Origin: Verticiella alkaliphila
GTDB lineage: Bacteria; Pseudomonadota; Gammaproteobacteria; Burkholderiales; Burkholderiaceae_B
DNA: 64,000 bases
Reading direction: 5' to 3'
Assembly: GCF_018904615.1 (NCBI RefSeq)
Contig: NZ_JADCNH010000004.1
Span: 1-64,000 of the forward strand
The notes under the pieces are model-generated. The model was given only the letters and a program-made list of their open reading frames with translations. It did no database searches and had not been told where the DNA came from. Within the stretch, counting starts at the first letter, position 1. Each line of letters opens with the position of its first letter. Shown here in pieces: positions 35,161 through 42,618 of the stretch. The translations under genes and the position numbers were made by a program.

Positions 35161-35574
35161 CTACTGGTCTTCGGCGTGCCGCGCGAAGTTCTCGAGGATG
35201 GCTTGCCAACCCGACGCCTGCATGTCGCGCGGATACTCGCCGTCCGGATCGAACGTGACCCGGACCCGCACGGCATCGCCGTCCTCGTGAAACTCGACGA
35301 CGGCCTGACGATCTCCGAAGGCATACTCCAGCCGCTCGTTCTGCACCACCTTCGTATACGTGCCCGCGAAGTCGAACCCCATGCTGCCGTCCTTGGCTTC
35401 CATGCGCGAGGAAAATGCACCGCCCTCGCGCAGATCCACCTGGGCCGCCGGACAATGCCAGTCCGGCGAGGCGAAGTTCCACTGGCGAATGTCGTCCGGG
35501 GACGTGTAGGCCCGCCATACTGTGGCGATGGGCGCGTGCACACGCGTCTCTACGGTGATGCGATCTTGCGTCAT
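35161..35574 (-). CDS. AHSA1/SRPBCC-family protein
   Basis: A 137-residue START-like (SRPBCC/AHSA1) domain protein. The start MTQDRITVETRVHAPIATVWRAYTSPDDIRQWNFASPDWHC is typical, followed by REGGAFSSRMEAKDGS and a C-terminal helix ending FARHAEDQ. ATG 35574 is chosen because the family begins there; a longer frame to 35715 runs into the neighbouring inhA-like gene. The family acts as a binding fold for hydrophobic ligands; the specific role is unknown. Confidence 0.85.
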   Translation of the reverse strand: MTQDRITVETRVHAPIATVWRAYTSPDDIRQWNFASPDWHCPAAQVDLREGGAFSSRMEAKDGSMGFDFAGTYTKVVQNERLEYAFGDRQAVVEFHEDGDAVRVRVTFDPDGEYPRDMQASGWQAILENFARHAEDQ

Positions 35575-35587
35575 GACGGGAACCCCT

Positions 35588-36268
35588 TCAGAGAGAAGAC
35601 AGCCGGGCCGCGGCGCGCAACGTGGCTTCACGCCGCCGATCAATGAATGCCTGCATGCTGCCGCGCACCGCATCGACCACGTCGGCCGGTGCGGACTTGG
35701 GCGAGCCCGCGTCATACGGCGGCGCGGGGTCGTACTCCATCTGCAATTGGATCGCCTGCGCGGTGGCAGCGCCCGCCAGCTCGGCCACCACCGTCAGGGC
35801 AAAGTCGATGCCGGAGGTGATGCCCGCGCCCGTGATCCGATTCCGATCCTGCACCACACGTTCGTTGACCGGGATGGCACCGAGCAATGCCAGCTGATCG
35901 ACGGACGCCCAGTGACTCGTGGCGCGATAGCCCGTCAGAAGACCTGCCGCGCCCAGCACGAGCGAGCCCGTGCACACCGAGGTGACGAGCTGACAGCCCG
36001 GCGCCTGGTCCACCAGGAACCGCAAGACCTCGTCGTCATCCATCAAGGCCACCTGCCCCGGCCCACCCGGCACGCACACCAGGTCGAGCTGCGGACACTG
36101 ATCGAACGTCATCGTCGGCACGAGCTTGAGCCCACGATCGGACGCGACCGGATCCAGGTCCTTCCAGAGAAAATCCACCTGCGCACCCGGCGTCCGGGCA
36201 AAGACCTCCGCCGGGCCGGTCAAGTCCAGCTGCGTGAGTTGAGGGAACAGCACAAGGCCGATGCGCAT
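35588..36268 (-). CDS. inhA: InhA-like isonitrile hydratase (DJ-1/PfpI family)
   Basis: A 226-residue DJ-1/PfpI-fold protein very close in pattern to Pseudomonas cyclohexyl-isocyanide hydratase: RIGLVLFPQLTQLDLTGPAEVFA, VCVPGGPGQVALMDD, TSVCTGSLVLGAAGLL (nucleophile Cys), GIDFALTVVAELAG and EYDPAPPYDAGSP. It would hydrate isonitriles to N-substituted formamides or act on related substrates. ATG 36268 is chosen at RIGLVLF; the open frame extends to 36385. It lies 13 bases upstream of the AHSA1 gene, in operon order. Confidence 0.85.
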   Translation of the reverse strand: MRIGLVLFPQLTQLDLTGPAEVFARTPGAQVDFLWKDLDPVASDRGLKLVPTMTFDQCPQLDLVCVPGGPGQVALMDDDEVLRFLVDQAPGCQLVTSVCTGSLVLGAAGLLTGYRATSHWASVDQLALLGAIPVNERVVQDRNRITGAGITSGIDFALTVVAELAGAATAQAIQLQMEYDPAPPYDAGSPKSAPADVVDAVRGSMQAFIDRRREATLRAAARLSSL

Positions 36269-36468
36269 GGACGCTCCGTCAGGAGAGAGTGTGACGGTGC
36301 CGCCGAGGGCACCTTCTGACGCATGGTAATGCAATACGCCCAAGGCGCCCCAGCCGGCACCCGCCGTTGACGAGAACGAACTCAAGAACGTGGCAGGCGG
36401 CTTCTCCTGGTTCCCGATCCCGCCGGTGTTGCATAAGCGGGATTAGCCCCAGGCTGCCAGAAACCGGG

Positions 36469-36474
36469 TATACT
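36469..36474 (+). promoter_or_regulatory. -10-like hexamer upstream of tRNA-Leu
   Basis: TATACT lies 64 bases before the tRNA, within GGGTATACTCATTGACC. No clear -35 at 17 bases was found, so the assignment is tentative. The region 36269-36537 otherwise holds no gene that I can support. Confidence 0.35.
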
Positions 36475-36537
36475 CATTGACCTTTCCAGGGCTGCACCTC
36501 TCGCAGCCCACTGCGCACCTCACAGTGCCGCGCCCAT

Positions 36538-36622
36538 GCCCGGGTGGTGAAATTGGTAGACGCAGGGGACTCAAAATCCCCCGCCGCAAGGCGTGCCGGT
36601 TCGATTCCGGCCCCGGGCACCA
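36538..36622 (+). tRNA. tRNA-Leu (anticodon CAA)
   Basis: An 85-nt tRNA. The acceptor stem GCCCGGG (36538-36544) pairs with CCCGGGC (36612-36618), followed by A and an encoded CCA (36620-36622). The D-loop contains GGTAGACG. The anticodon stem GGGGA/TCCCC holds the loop CTCAAAA with anticodon CAA. A variable arm with CCGCCGCAAGGCG follows, as expected of tRNA-Leu, then GTTCGATTC in the T arm. It reads UUG. Confidence 0.95.
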
Positions 36623-36642
36623 TCATGAAATCAATGGCTTAA

Positions 36643-36662
36643 TCACGATTGACATATCGTGA
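36643..36662. terminator. Hairpin downstream of tRNA-Leu
   Basis: TCACGAT (36643-36649) and ATCGTGA (36656-36662) form a perfect 7-bp stem with a 6-nt loop, 20 bases after the tRNA. It is AT-rich for a terminator and has no T-run. Confidence 0.4.
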
Positions 36663-36777
36663 TCTCCAGGCACTCCCCACGGCGTTCCCCATTGGCATTT
36701 CCGGCAACTGTTCGCACAGGACTTTTCGAGCGGTATGCGTGAGAATCTATCGGTCTCACCTTGAGCCCGAGAAAGCC

Positions 36778-37458
36778 ATGTGCAGCCACTACCAAGCCGC
36801 AAAAGAAGCCGCCCGGGTCGCCAAGTACTTCGGCGCGCTCGGGATGCCGAGCTACGGCCCGTCCGATCTATGGCCGCGACGTGTGGGGCTGTTCGTGCGT
36901 CGCCCGCCCGAGCACGAGTCGGGCGATGAGGCGGTGCCAGAGCGCGAGGCAGTAGCGGGCCGCTGGGGCCTGGTGCCATGGACGGCCAAAGGCGACGGTA
37001 TCGCCAAGGCGGAGAAGCTGAGCACATTCAACGCACGCAGCGAGACGGCCGCCAGCTCCTACACCTACCGCGGCGCGTGGTCGCGCGGCCAGCGGTGCAT
37101 CATCCCCGCCGAGGCGATCTACGAGCCGGACTGGCGCACCGGGACGGCCATTCCAACGCGGTTCACTCGCGAGGATGGCGCGCCCCTGGGCGTGGCTGGG
37201 CTCTGGGATCGGTACCGCAACGCCGCCGGCGAGATCGTCGAGAGCTACACCATGCTCACGATCAACGCCGACGAGCATCCGCTGTTCAAGCACTACCACC
37301 AAGCCGACAAGGAAAAGCGCATGGTCGTGATCCTGCCGGATGGCGCCTACGAGGACTGGCTGACGGCGCCGGTGGAGCGGACTCGGGAGTTCCTGCTGCC
37401 CTACCCGGCCGATCGGCTGGTGGCGGAGTCTGCTCCCAAGGAAGACGCGCCGGACTGA
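36778..37458 (+). CDS. yedK: SRAP-domain protein (YedK/HMCES-like)
   Basis: A 226-residue SOS-response-associated peptidase family protein. It starts MCSHYQAA: after removal of Met, Cys2 forms a covalent thiazolidine link with abasic sites in single-stranded DNA. AGRWGLVPWTAKGD, FNARSETA, CIIPAEAIYEP (active-site Glu and Asn/Arg surroundings) and LTINADEHPLFKHYH (the His) are the conserved motifs. It protects replication forks at abasic sites. It lies just downstream of the tRNA gene with no integrase nearby. ATG 36778 is fixed by the need for MC at the start. Confidence 0.93.
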   Translation: MCSHYQAAKEAARVAKYFGALGMPSYGPSDLWPRRVGLFVRRPPEHESGDEAVPEREAVAGRWGLVPWTAKGDGIAKAEKLSTFNARSETAASSYTYRGAWSRGQRCIIPAEAIYEPDWRTGTAIPTRFTREDGAPLGVAGLWDRYRNAAGEIVESYTMLTINADEHPLFKHYHQADKEKRMVVILPDGAYEDWLTAPVERTREFLLPYPADRLVAESAPKEDAPD

Positions 37459-37600
37459 CGGCGAGCGTTACCAACCCCGTGGGCGGCGTCCGCGGGATGC
37501 GCGCCGAACCGTGCTGGGTCGAGGACAAGGCGCGAAGAAACGCTCAGATGCAGACAATCGAGCGGTCATGGTCGCTGCGACGTTTGCGGTGATTTGGCGT

Positions 37601-37647
37601 GGCACACCAGAGCCATAGGCAGCTCCAACGAGCAGGCATCCAGTGCA
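37601..37647 (+). promoter_or_regulatory. Shared upstream element, copy 3
   Basis: GGCAC (37601-37605), GAGCCAT (37610-37616) and TCCAGTGCA (37639-37647), upstream of the peptide at 37691. The GAGCCA to (T)CCAGT spacing is again exactly 23 nt. As in copy 2, the CGGCTCAGACAA block follows. Confidence 0.6.
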
Positions 37648-37690
37648 CCCATCGGCTCAGACAACGAGCCACACAACGAAGGAGCAACAA

Positions 37691-37867
37691 ATGACCGCCA
37701 TGATCAACGATGCCAAGCAAGTCGTCACCACCGCTGCCGAAACGCTGTCCGATGCGCAACTGGACTCAATGGCCGGCGGCTCGTTCAGCGATTTTTTGCA
37801 CAACACGGTCGAGATCTCGGCCAACATCGCAAAGAACGCCCTCCCGGCGCTGCAGTCCATCATCTGA
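37691..37867 (+). CDS. GG-leader precursor-like peptide 3
   Basis: A 58-residue peptide from ATG 37691 after a GGAG site (37681-37684). Residues 19-30 read LSDAQLDSMAGG. The presumed core begins SFSDFLHNTVEISANIAKNA and is amphipathic and mostly helical in composition, unlike peptides 1 and 2. The next peptide starts 34 bases after its stop, so they are probably an operon. Confidence 0.7.
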   Translation: MTAMINDAKQVVTTAAETLSDAQLDSMAGGSFSDFLHNTVEISANIAKNALPALQSII

Positions 37868-37901
37868 GTTGCGGCAAGAGCCATTCGTCCAGGAGCCCAT
37901 C

Positions 37902-38075
37902 ATGCCAGCCGATGCCATCAACGGAATGCTCGATGATGACCAGCTTGATGTCGCTGGCGGGATGTCGGGCACTCAGGAAGCAAACGCCCAGCGATTTGCG
38001 AATCTCGAGGAGCGGATCTCGATATTGACGAGTGAGCTCAACGCGTTGATCCAGCAGCGCCATGCTCTGCGTTGA
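37902..38075 (+). CDS. GG-leader precursor-like peptide 4
   Basis: A 57-residue peptide from ATG 37902 after AGGAG. Residues 10-20 read LDDDQLDVAGG, so the leader is only 20 residues. The presumed core, MSGTQEANAQRFANLEERIS onwards, is charged with a heptad-like pattern that could form a coiled coil. It lies 34 bases downstream of peptide 3. Confidence 0.65.
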   Translation: MPADAINGMLDDDQLDVAGGMSGTQEANAQRFANLEERISILTSELNALIQQRHALR

Positions 38076-38160
38076 TCGACGGGCTGAGCGCAAGGCCTGA
38101 GTCGGCATCCGGTCGTGTCTGTGTCATTCCACCCGACCGTCATGCGATCAACGAGCGACC

Positions 38161-38391
38161 TCACTCTTGCTCTCGAGCGGCAGGCGCGCGGCGCGGCGCA
38201 CGTGCATACCCAATCGCGCCCGCAACATACAAAACGAATGCGATCACTGCAAACACGACGGCCACGTCACCATTGAACGCGAATACCAGGACTGCGGCGA
38301 CGAACGAGCAAAGGGCGCCGGCCAGGAAGGCAAGCATCGCCCAGATCGGCGGCACTTTCGGCGGGGCTTTGTTGAGATTCTTGGTCAACAC
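38161..38391 (-). CDS. Small two-helix membrane protein, possible immunity protein
   Basis: A 76-residue protein with two hydrophobic helices: PIWAMLAFLAGALCSFVAAV (about 15-35) and DVAVVFAVIAFVLYVAGAIG (about 42-62). Its ends are charged, with an Arg/Pro/Ala-rich C-terminus. It lies within the peptide cluster on the opposite strand. Bacteriocin immunity proteins are often small two-helix proteins, so this is a candidate, but nothing in the sequence proves it. No family was recognised. Confidence 0.45.
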   Translation of the reverse strand: MLTKNLNKAPPKVPPIWAMLAFLAGALCSFVAAVLVFAFNGDVAVVFAVIAFVLYVAGAIGYARAPRRAPAAREQE

Positions 38392-38572
38392 GGATCTCCT
38401 CGAAGAGGGGCCATTCTACCCACGCCGTGTACGCTGAGTGCGCGGCACTGCCGCCCCCGGCATCACGAGGCAAGGCGGGCGCAGGATAGGCGTCGACGGC
38501 ACATCCGAGCTATAGCCAACCCCATCGCTTACGGATACATTGCGATCTGCCCTCACCCCACCGAGACACCGC

Positions 38573-38914
38573 ATGCTCTCCAATGACACGATGAACGCCT
38601 TGGCCGATATGGTCGCGGCAGAACCGGACCTGGCCAAACAGGTCGCGGCCATCAAGGATCAATATGAAGCGCGCGAGCTGCTGATGCGCATGGCCGCCGT
38701 ACTAGGCATCACGTGGGCGGAGGAGCCACTGCGCCACGCGTTGTCGGATGAGCAGCTGCAGGGTGTGAGCGGCGCCTCGAGCGAGGCGGAAAGGGAAGCC
38801 AAGCGTCAGATGAGGGCGACGCAGATCGCCGAGTGCCAGAAGGTGTTCTACCTTTTCCCGGGCATTTGCACCGTGGGGGAGGAGGCGATCAACAGGCTGG
38901 GCTGGCGCGGCTGA
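38573..38914 (+). CDS. Nif11-like GG-leader precursor, N1 (paralogue of N3)
   Basis: A 113-residue protein whose first 68 residues resemble a Nif11-type leader: MLSNDTMNALADMV, AEPDLAKQ and a final LSDEQLQGVSGA ending at residue 68. The presumed core (69-113) has two cysteines ten residues apart (Cys88 and Cys99) in ECQKVFYLFPGICTV. The first 68 residues align without gaps with N3 (39473-39805), including the identical DNA CTCTCCAATGACACGATGAA at the start, so the two are recent duplicates. Confidence 0.7.
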   Translation: MLSNDTMNALADMVAAEPDLAKQVAAIKDQYEARELLMRMAAVLGITWAEEPLRHALSDEQLQGVSGASSEAEREAKRQMRATQIAECQKVFYLFPGICTVGEEAINRLGWRG

Positions 38915-38965
38915 CGATTCGTCGCTGAATGCTCCCTTGACCTTCCTCACTGAGATCGACGAACC

Positions 38966-39322
38966 ATGCAGCTTTCTTCCGACACCGTCACCGCCCTGCA
39001 AGCCGTGATCGACAGCAACCCGGCCCTTCGTGCCCACCTTGCCAGCGCCAGCTCACCGGAGCAGGCCGCGGCGCGACTCGCAGATGCTATCCGCACGAGC
39101 GCAGAGTGGCAGGCCGCAGCCTCTGATGGCACCTCGCCCTTGGACGAATCACAGCTGGATGCGATCTCGGGCGGCTTCATCTCGATGCCGGACCAATTTC
39201 GCGGGCTGCCCATGGGTGATCTGATCGGCGGCCCGCTGAACAGCGCCATTGACGCGCAAACGCGGTTGGCCGCGGCAACCAAGGCCTTCATCGATCAGTG
39301 CAACTTCAACTTCAACTTCTGA
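38966..39322 (+). CDS. Nif11-like GG-leader precursor, N2
   Basis: A 118-residue protein between N1 and N3. It starts MQLSSDTVTALQAVIDSNPA and has the leader end LDESQLDAISGG at residues 59-70. The presumed core (71-118) is ISMPDQFRGLPMGDLIGG and onwards, ending QCNFNFNF, with one cysteine. It shares the overall layout of N1 and N3 but is more diverged. Confidence 0.65.
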   Translation: MQLSSDTVTALQAVIDSNPALRAHLASASSPEQAAARLADAIRTSAEWQAAASDGTSPLDESQLDAISGGFISMPDQFRGLPMGDLIGGPLNSAIDAQTRLAAATKAFIDQCNFNFNF

Positions 39323-39472
39323 CATGTCACCGGCACGAGGTGCTGTCAGCGCTTCCTAGCGCAGAGATCGTCTAGGCAAGCAACAGAAAAAAGGTTGCGC
39401 CGGGCTCCGCCCATGACATGTGTCTCGACCTCGGGACACCTACCCGACAAACGCCCCCACCGAGAACATGCC

Positions 39473-39805
39473 ATGCTCTCCAATGACACGATGAACGCCC
39501 TGGCCGACATTCTTTCGGCAGAACCCGACCTGGCCAAACAGATCGCTGCGATTCAGGATGAGGACGAGGCGCGCGAGCGGATGCGTCGGCTTGCTGCCGA
39601 GCGCGGCGTGGTATGGCGGGAAGAGCCGCTCTATCGCGCCCTGCCGGACGATCACCTCGACGAGGTGAGTGGGGGCATGAGCGACGCCGACATCATGGAG
39701 TGGGAGCGCCGGGCCTATTACGAGCGTCTCGAAACGTGCCGGCAAACCTTCACCATGATGTCGTTCATGTGCCATGATCCGAACCCGAACAAACCTTGGA
39801 TGTGA
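39473..39805 (+). CDS. Nif11-like GG-leader precursor, N3 (paralogue of N1)
   Basis: A 110-residue protein with the same leader as N1: MLSNDTMNALADILSAEPDL and LPDDHLDEVSGG at residues 57-68. The presumed core (69-110) again has Cys89 and Cys100 ten residues apart, in TCRQTFTMMSFMCHD, in the same place as N1. The matching C-x10-C in otherwise different cores suggests a disulfide or a thioether ring. Confidence 0.7.
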   Translation: MLSNDTMNALADILSAEPDLAKQIAAIQDEDEARERMRRLAAERGVVWREEPLYRALPDDHLDEVSGGMSDADIMEWERRAYYERLETCRQTFTMMSFMCHDPNPNKPWM

Positions 39806-39872
39806 TGCGAAAGACCTTTGCGTCAGCCGCTAGCGCCCACGGCGCACGCAAGCCACGTTGACGCTCGAGACG

Positions 39873-39888
39873 CCCGCCACCTGGCGGG
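39873..39888. terminator. Terminator between the peptide cluster and the GGT gene
   Basis: CCCGCCA (39873-39879) and TGGCGGG (39882-39888) form a 7-bp stem, followed by GGTCTT. It separates the last peptide from the convergent gamma-glutamyltransferase gene. Confidence 0.5.
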
Positions 39889-39897
39889 GGTCTTCAC

Positions 39898-41499
39898 TCA
39901 GTAGCCCACTGCCTGTCCATCCTTGCGCGGATCGGAACCAGCGACATACGTGTCGCCATTGCGCAGAATCAGTTGGGCGCCCCCGAAAGCGAATACCCCT
40001 GCGCCGGGTTCGACGACCACCTCGTGCCCCCGAGTGCGCAGCGCCTCGACGACCGCGCTGTCGAAGCTCGGCTCCACCGCCACGCCGCGCCCACCCGTCA
40101 CCCGCCAGCGCGGCGCATCGGCGGCCGCCTGCGGGTTCTGGCCATACAGCAACACCCGCAACGCCATCTGGGTATGGCCCTGAGATTGCATGGGCCCGCC
40201 CATGACACCGAAGGACATGCGCGGCGTGCCGTCGGCATTCATCGCGAACGCCGGGATGATGGTGTGCGAGGGCCGCTTGCCGCCGGCGACGCCGTTGGGG
40301 TGCGCGGCATCCAGCGTGAACCCGTGGCCCCGGTTCTGCAGGCTGATACCGGTGTCCGGCACGACCACGCCTGAGCCGAAGCCCATGTAGTTGGACTGGA
40401 TGAAGGACACCATCATGCCGGAGGCATCAGCGGCGGATACATAGACGGTGCCACCAGCCTTGGGTTTGCCCGCGCCGGGGTCGCCGGCACGCTCAAGGTC
40501 GATCAAGGCCGCGCGCTCGGCCAGGTAGGCCGGGTCGAGCAAGGCTTCGGGGGCCAGCGTCATGCACTGCGGATCGGCGTTGTAGCGCTCCAGATCCGCC
40601 AACGCGAGCTTCATGGCTTCGATGGACAAATGCACCGTGTCGGGATGGTCGATGGGCGCCTTGCCCACGCCCAGGGCCTTGAGTATGCCTAGCGCCATCA
40701 GGCAGGCGATGCCCTGTCCGTTGGGCGGGAGTTCGTGAACGACGGCGTCTGCAAATGGCTGGGATAGCGTTTTGCACCAGTCGGCCCGATGCTCGCCCAT
40801 GTCCGACAGGGACAGCGCCGCGTCATGCTGCCTGGCGAAGGCCACGATCTTCTCGGCCAGCGCGCCGCGGTAGAAGGATTCGCCATGCGTGGCAGCGATG
40901 TCCTCGAGCGTGCGCGCATGCGCTTCGCTGCGGAAGATCTCGCCCGCCGCAGGCGCCCTGCCCTCGCGCAGGAAACACTCGGCAAAGCCCGGCTGATCGC
41001 CCAGGCGCTGGCCGCCCAGGTGCCACAGCGTCGCGATCACGGGCGACACGGCAAAGCCGTGACGCGCATAGTGGATCGCCGGGGCCGCCACCGTCTCGAA
41101 CGGCAGCTTCCCAAACTTGCGCGAGAGCTCCGCCCAGGCAGACACCGCACCTGGCACGGTAACGGCCTCCCATCCCTTGTCGGGCATGGCCTCGCGGCCC
41201 TGGAAGCGGTCTGCGGACCAAGCCGCTGGCGACCGGCCGGAGGCGTTCAGCCCGTGCAGCTCGGCGCCATCCCACACGATGGCAAAGGCATCGCTGCCGA
41301 TGCCGCAGCCCGTGGGCTCGACAACGGTGAGCGTCATGGCAGCAGCAATGGCGGCATCCACGGCATTGCCGCCGGCCAGCAGCATGCGCAGCCCGGCCTG
41401 GGCGGCCAGCGGCTGGGAGGTGCTCACCACATTCTGGCCCAGCACGGGCGAGCGTTGGGACGCGTACGGTTGCGTCCAGTTCACGTCAGATCGTTGCAT
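39898..41499 (-). CDS. Gamma-glutamyltransferase family protein
   Basis: A 533-residue Ntn-hydrolase of the gamma-glutamyltranspeptidase family. It matures by self-cleavage before a Thr; the likely site is KAGGTVYVSAADASG (about residue 355). MLLAGGNAVDAAIAAAMTLTVVEPTGCGIGSDAF is the conserved N-terminal part, and GFGSGVVVPDTGISLQNRGHGF follows the nucleophile. No export signal is visible, so it may act in the cytoplasm. It precedes the Bug-type receptor and LysR on the same strand, so the three may form one uptake and catabolism unit. Confidence 0.88.
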   Translation of the reverse strand: MQRSDVNWTQPYASQRSPVLGQNVVSTSQPLAAQAGLRMLLAGGNAVDAAIAAAMTLTVVEPTGCGIGSDAFAIVWDGAELHGLNASGRSPAAWSADRFQGREAMPDKGWEAVTVPGAVSAWAELSRKFGKLPFETVAAPAIHYARHGFAVSPVIATLWHLGGQRLGDQPGFAECFLREGRAPAAGEIFRSEAHARTLEDIAATHGESFYRGALAEKIVAFARQHDAALSLSDMGEHRADWCKTLSQPFADAVVHELPPNGQGIACLMALGILKALGVGKAPIDHPDTVHLSIEAMKLALADLERYNADPQCMTLAPEALLDPAYLAERAALIDLERAGDPGAGKPKAGGTVYVSAADASGMMVSFIQSNYMGFGSGVVVPDTGISLQNRGHGFTLDAAHPNGVAGGKRPSHTIIPAFAMNADGTPRMSFGVMGGPMQSQGHTQMALRVLLYGQNPQAAADAPRWRVTGGRGVAVEPSFDSAVVEALRTRGHEVVVEPGAGVFAFGGAQLILRNGDTYVAGSDPRKDGQAVGY

Positions 41500-41506
41500 G
41501 GCGGCC

Positions 41507-42486
41507 TCAGTTCACAGTGATGTTGCGCTCGCGGATCAGCTGGCCCCAGCGATCGCGGTCCTTGGCGGCCATGTCGGCGAATTCGGTCGTGGTGACGCCC
41601 GGCGTGGGATCCACGCCGAGCTTGTCGAAGCTGGAGATGACCGCAGGCGCGCGCAGCACCTCGTCGAAGGCGTCGTGGATCTGGCTCACGAGCGATTCGG
41701 GCATGTCCTTGGGACCATAGATGCCGAACCAGGTCACGGACGAATAGCCCGGCAGGCCGGATTCCGCCACCGTGGGAACCTCGGGCGCGAGCGGCGAGCG
41801 CTCGGTGCCGGTCACGGCCAAGGCGCGCAGTCGGCCGCCCTGCACCTGCGGCATGCCGGTGGGGATCGCGTCGAACAACACCTGGACGCTGCCCGAGACG
41901 AGATCGGCGATCGCCTGACCCGTGCCCTTGTAGGGCAGTGAGTCATCTGCACGCCCGCCTGGGCGTTGAACGCCTCGGTGGACAGGTGCACCACGGTACC
42001 CAGCCCACTGCTGGCGAAATTGAGCTCGCGTGGATGCGCCTTGGCATAGTCGATCAGCTCCTCGATGTTCTGCACGGGCAGCGAGGGCGTCACGAGCACC
42101 ACGCTCGCTGCCGTCGCGATCTGCGCAATCGGCGTGAAATCCGTGGCGACGTTGTAGGGCAGATCGATCAGATTGGGCGACACCGCGTGCGTGCTGCTGG
42201 TGGCAAGCAGCAGCGTGTGACCGTCGGGCGCGGCGCGTTGCACGTCGCGCGAACCGATGGCGCCGCCGGCGCCGGGCTTGTTGTCAACCAGGACGGACTG
42301 CCCGATCTTCTGCGAGAGGGTGGACGCGAGCGTGCGAGCGACGGCGTCGGTGGCGCCGCCCGCCGGGAACGGCAGGACGAGCGTGACGGGCTTGGCGGGC
42401 CAGGTCTGCGCGCTGGCACCGAGGCTCGTGGCCGCCAGCGCGACACCAAATGCGATGGCACGAAGCCGGGATGTGTGAACGGGCAT
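41507..42486 (-). CDS. Tripartite tricarboxylate transporter (Bug) substrate-binding protein (frameshifted)
   Basis: A periplasmic binding protein of the Bug/TctC family. The signal peptide and start are MPVHTSRLRAIAFGVALAATSLGASA from ATG 42486, then WPAKPVTLVLPFPAGGATDAVAR and VDNKPGAGGAIGSRDVQRA, the family landmarks. The frame breaks at about 41937: adding one base gives QMTHLPYKGTGQAI, and the protein continues to MLFDAIPTGMPQVQGG and a normal end. The two open parts alone are 41812-42531 and 41507-41881. The ligand cannot be read from the sequence. A LysR gene lies upstream and a GGT gene downstream. Confidence 0.85.
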
Positions 42487-42618
42487 GACCTTCCCCTGGA
42501 TTGGACGGCAAGATGGTATGACGCTCGCCACCGCGTCGCCATTGGAAATTCGTCAAGAAAGCCTTGCCGAAACGGCAAGGAGAACGCGCAGGCTAGCCGC
42601 GATGCCTGGCGCGGCGGA

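Noticed and set aside
36538-37458. Genomic island or prophage inserted at tRNA-Leu
   Set aside because: No integrase, no phage gene and no repeat of the tRNA 3' end were seen downstream; the neighbouring SRAP gene is an ordinary chromosomal gene.
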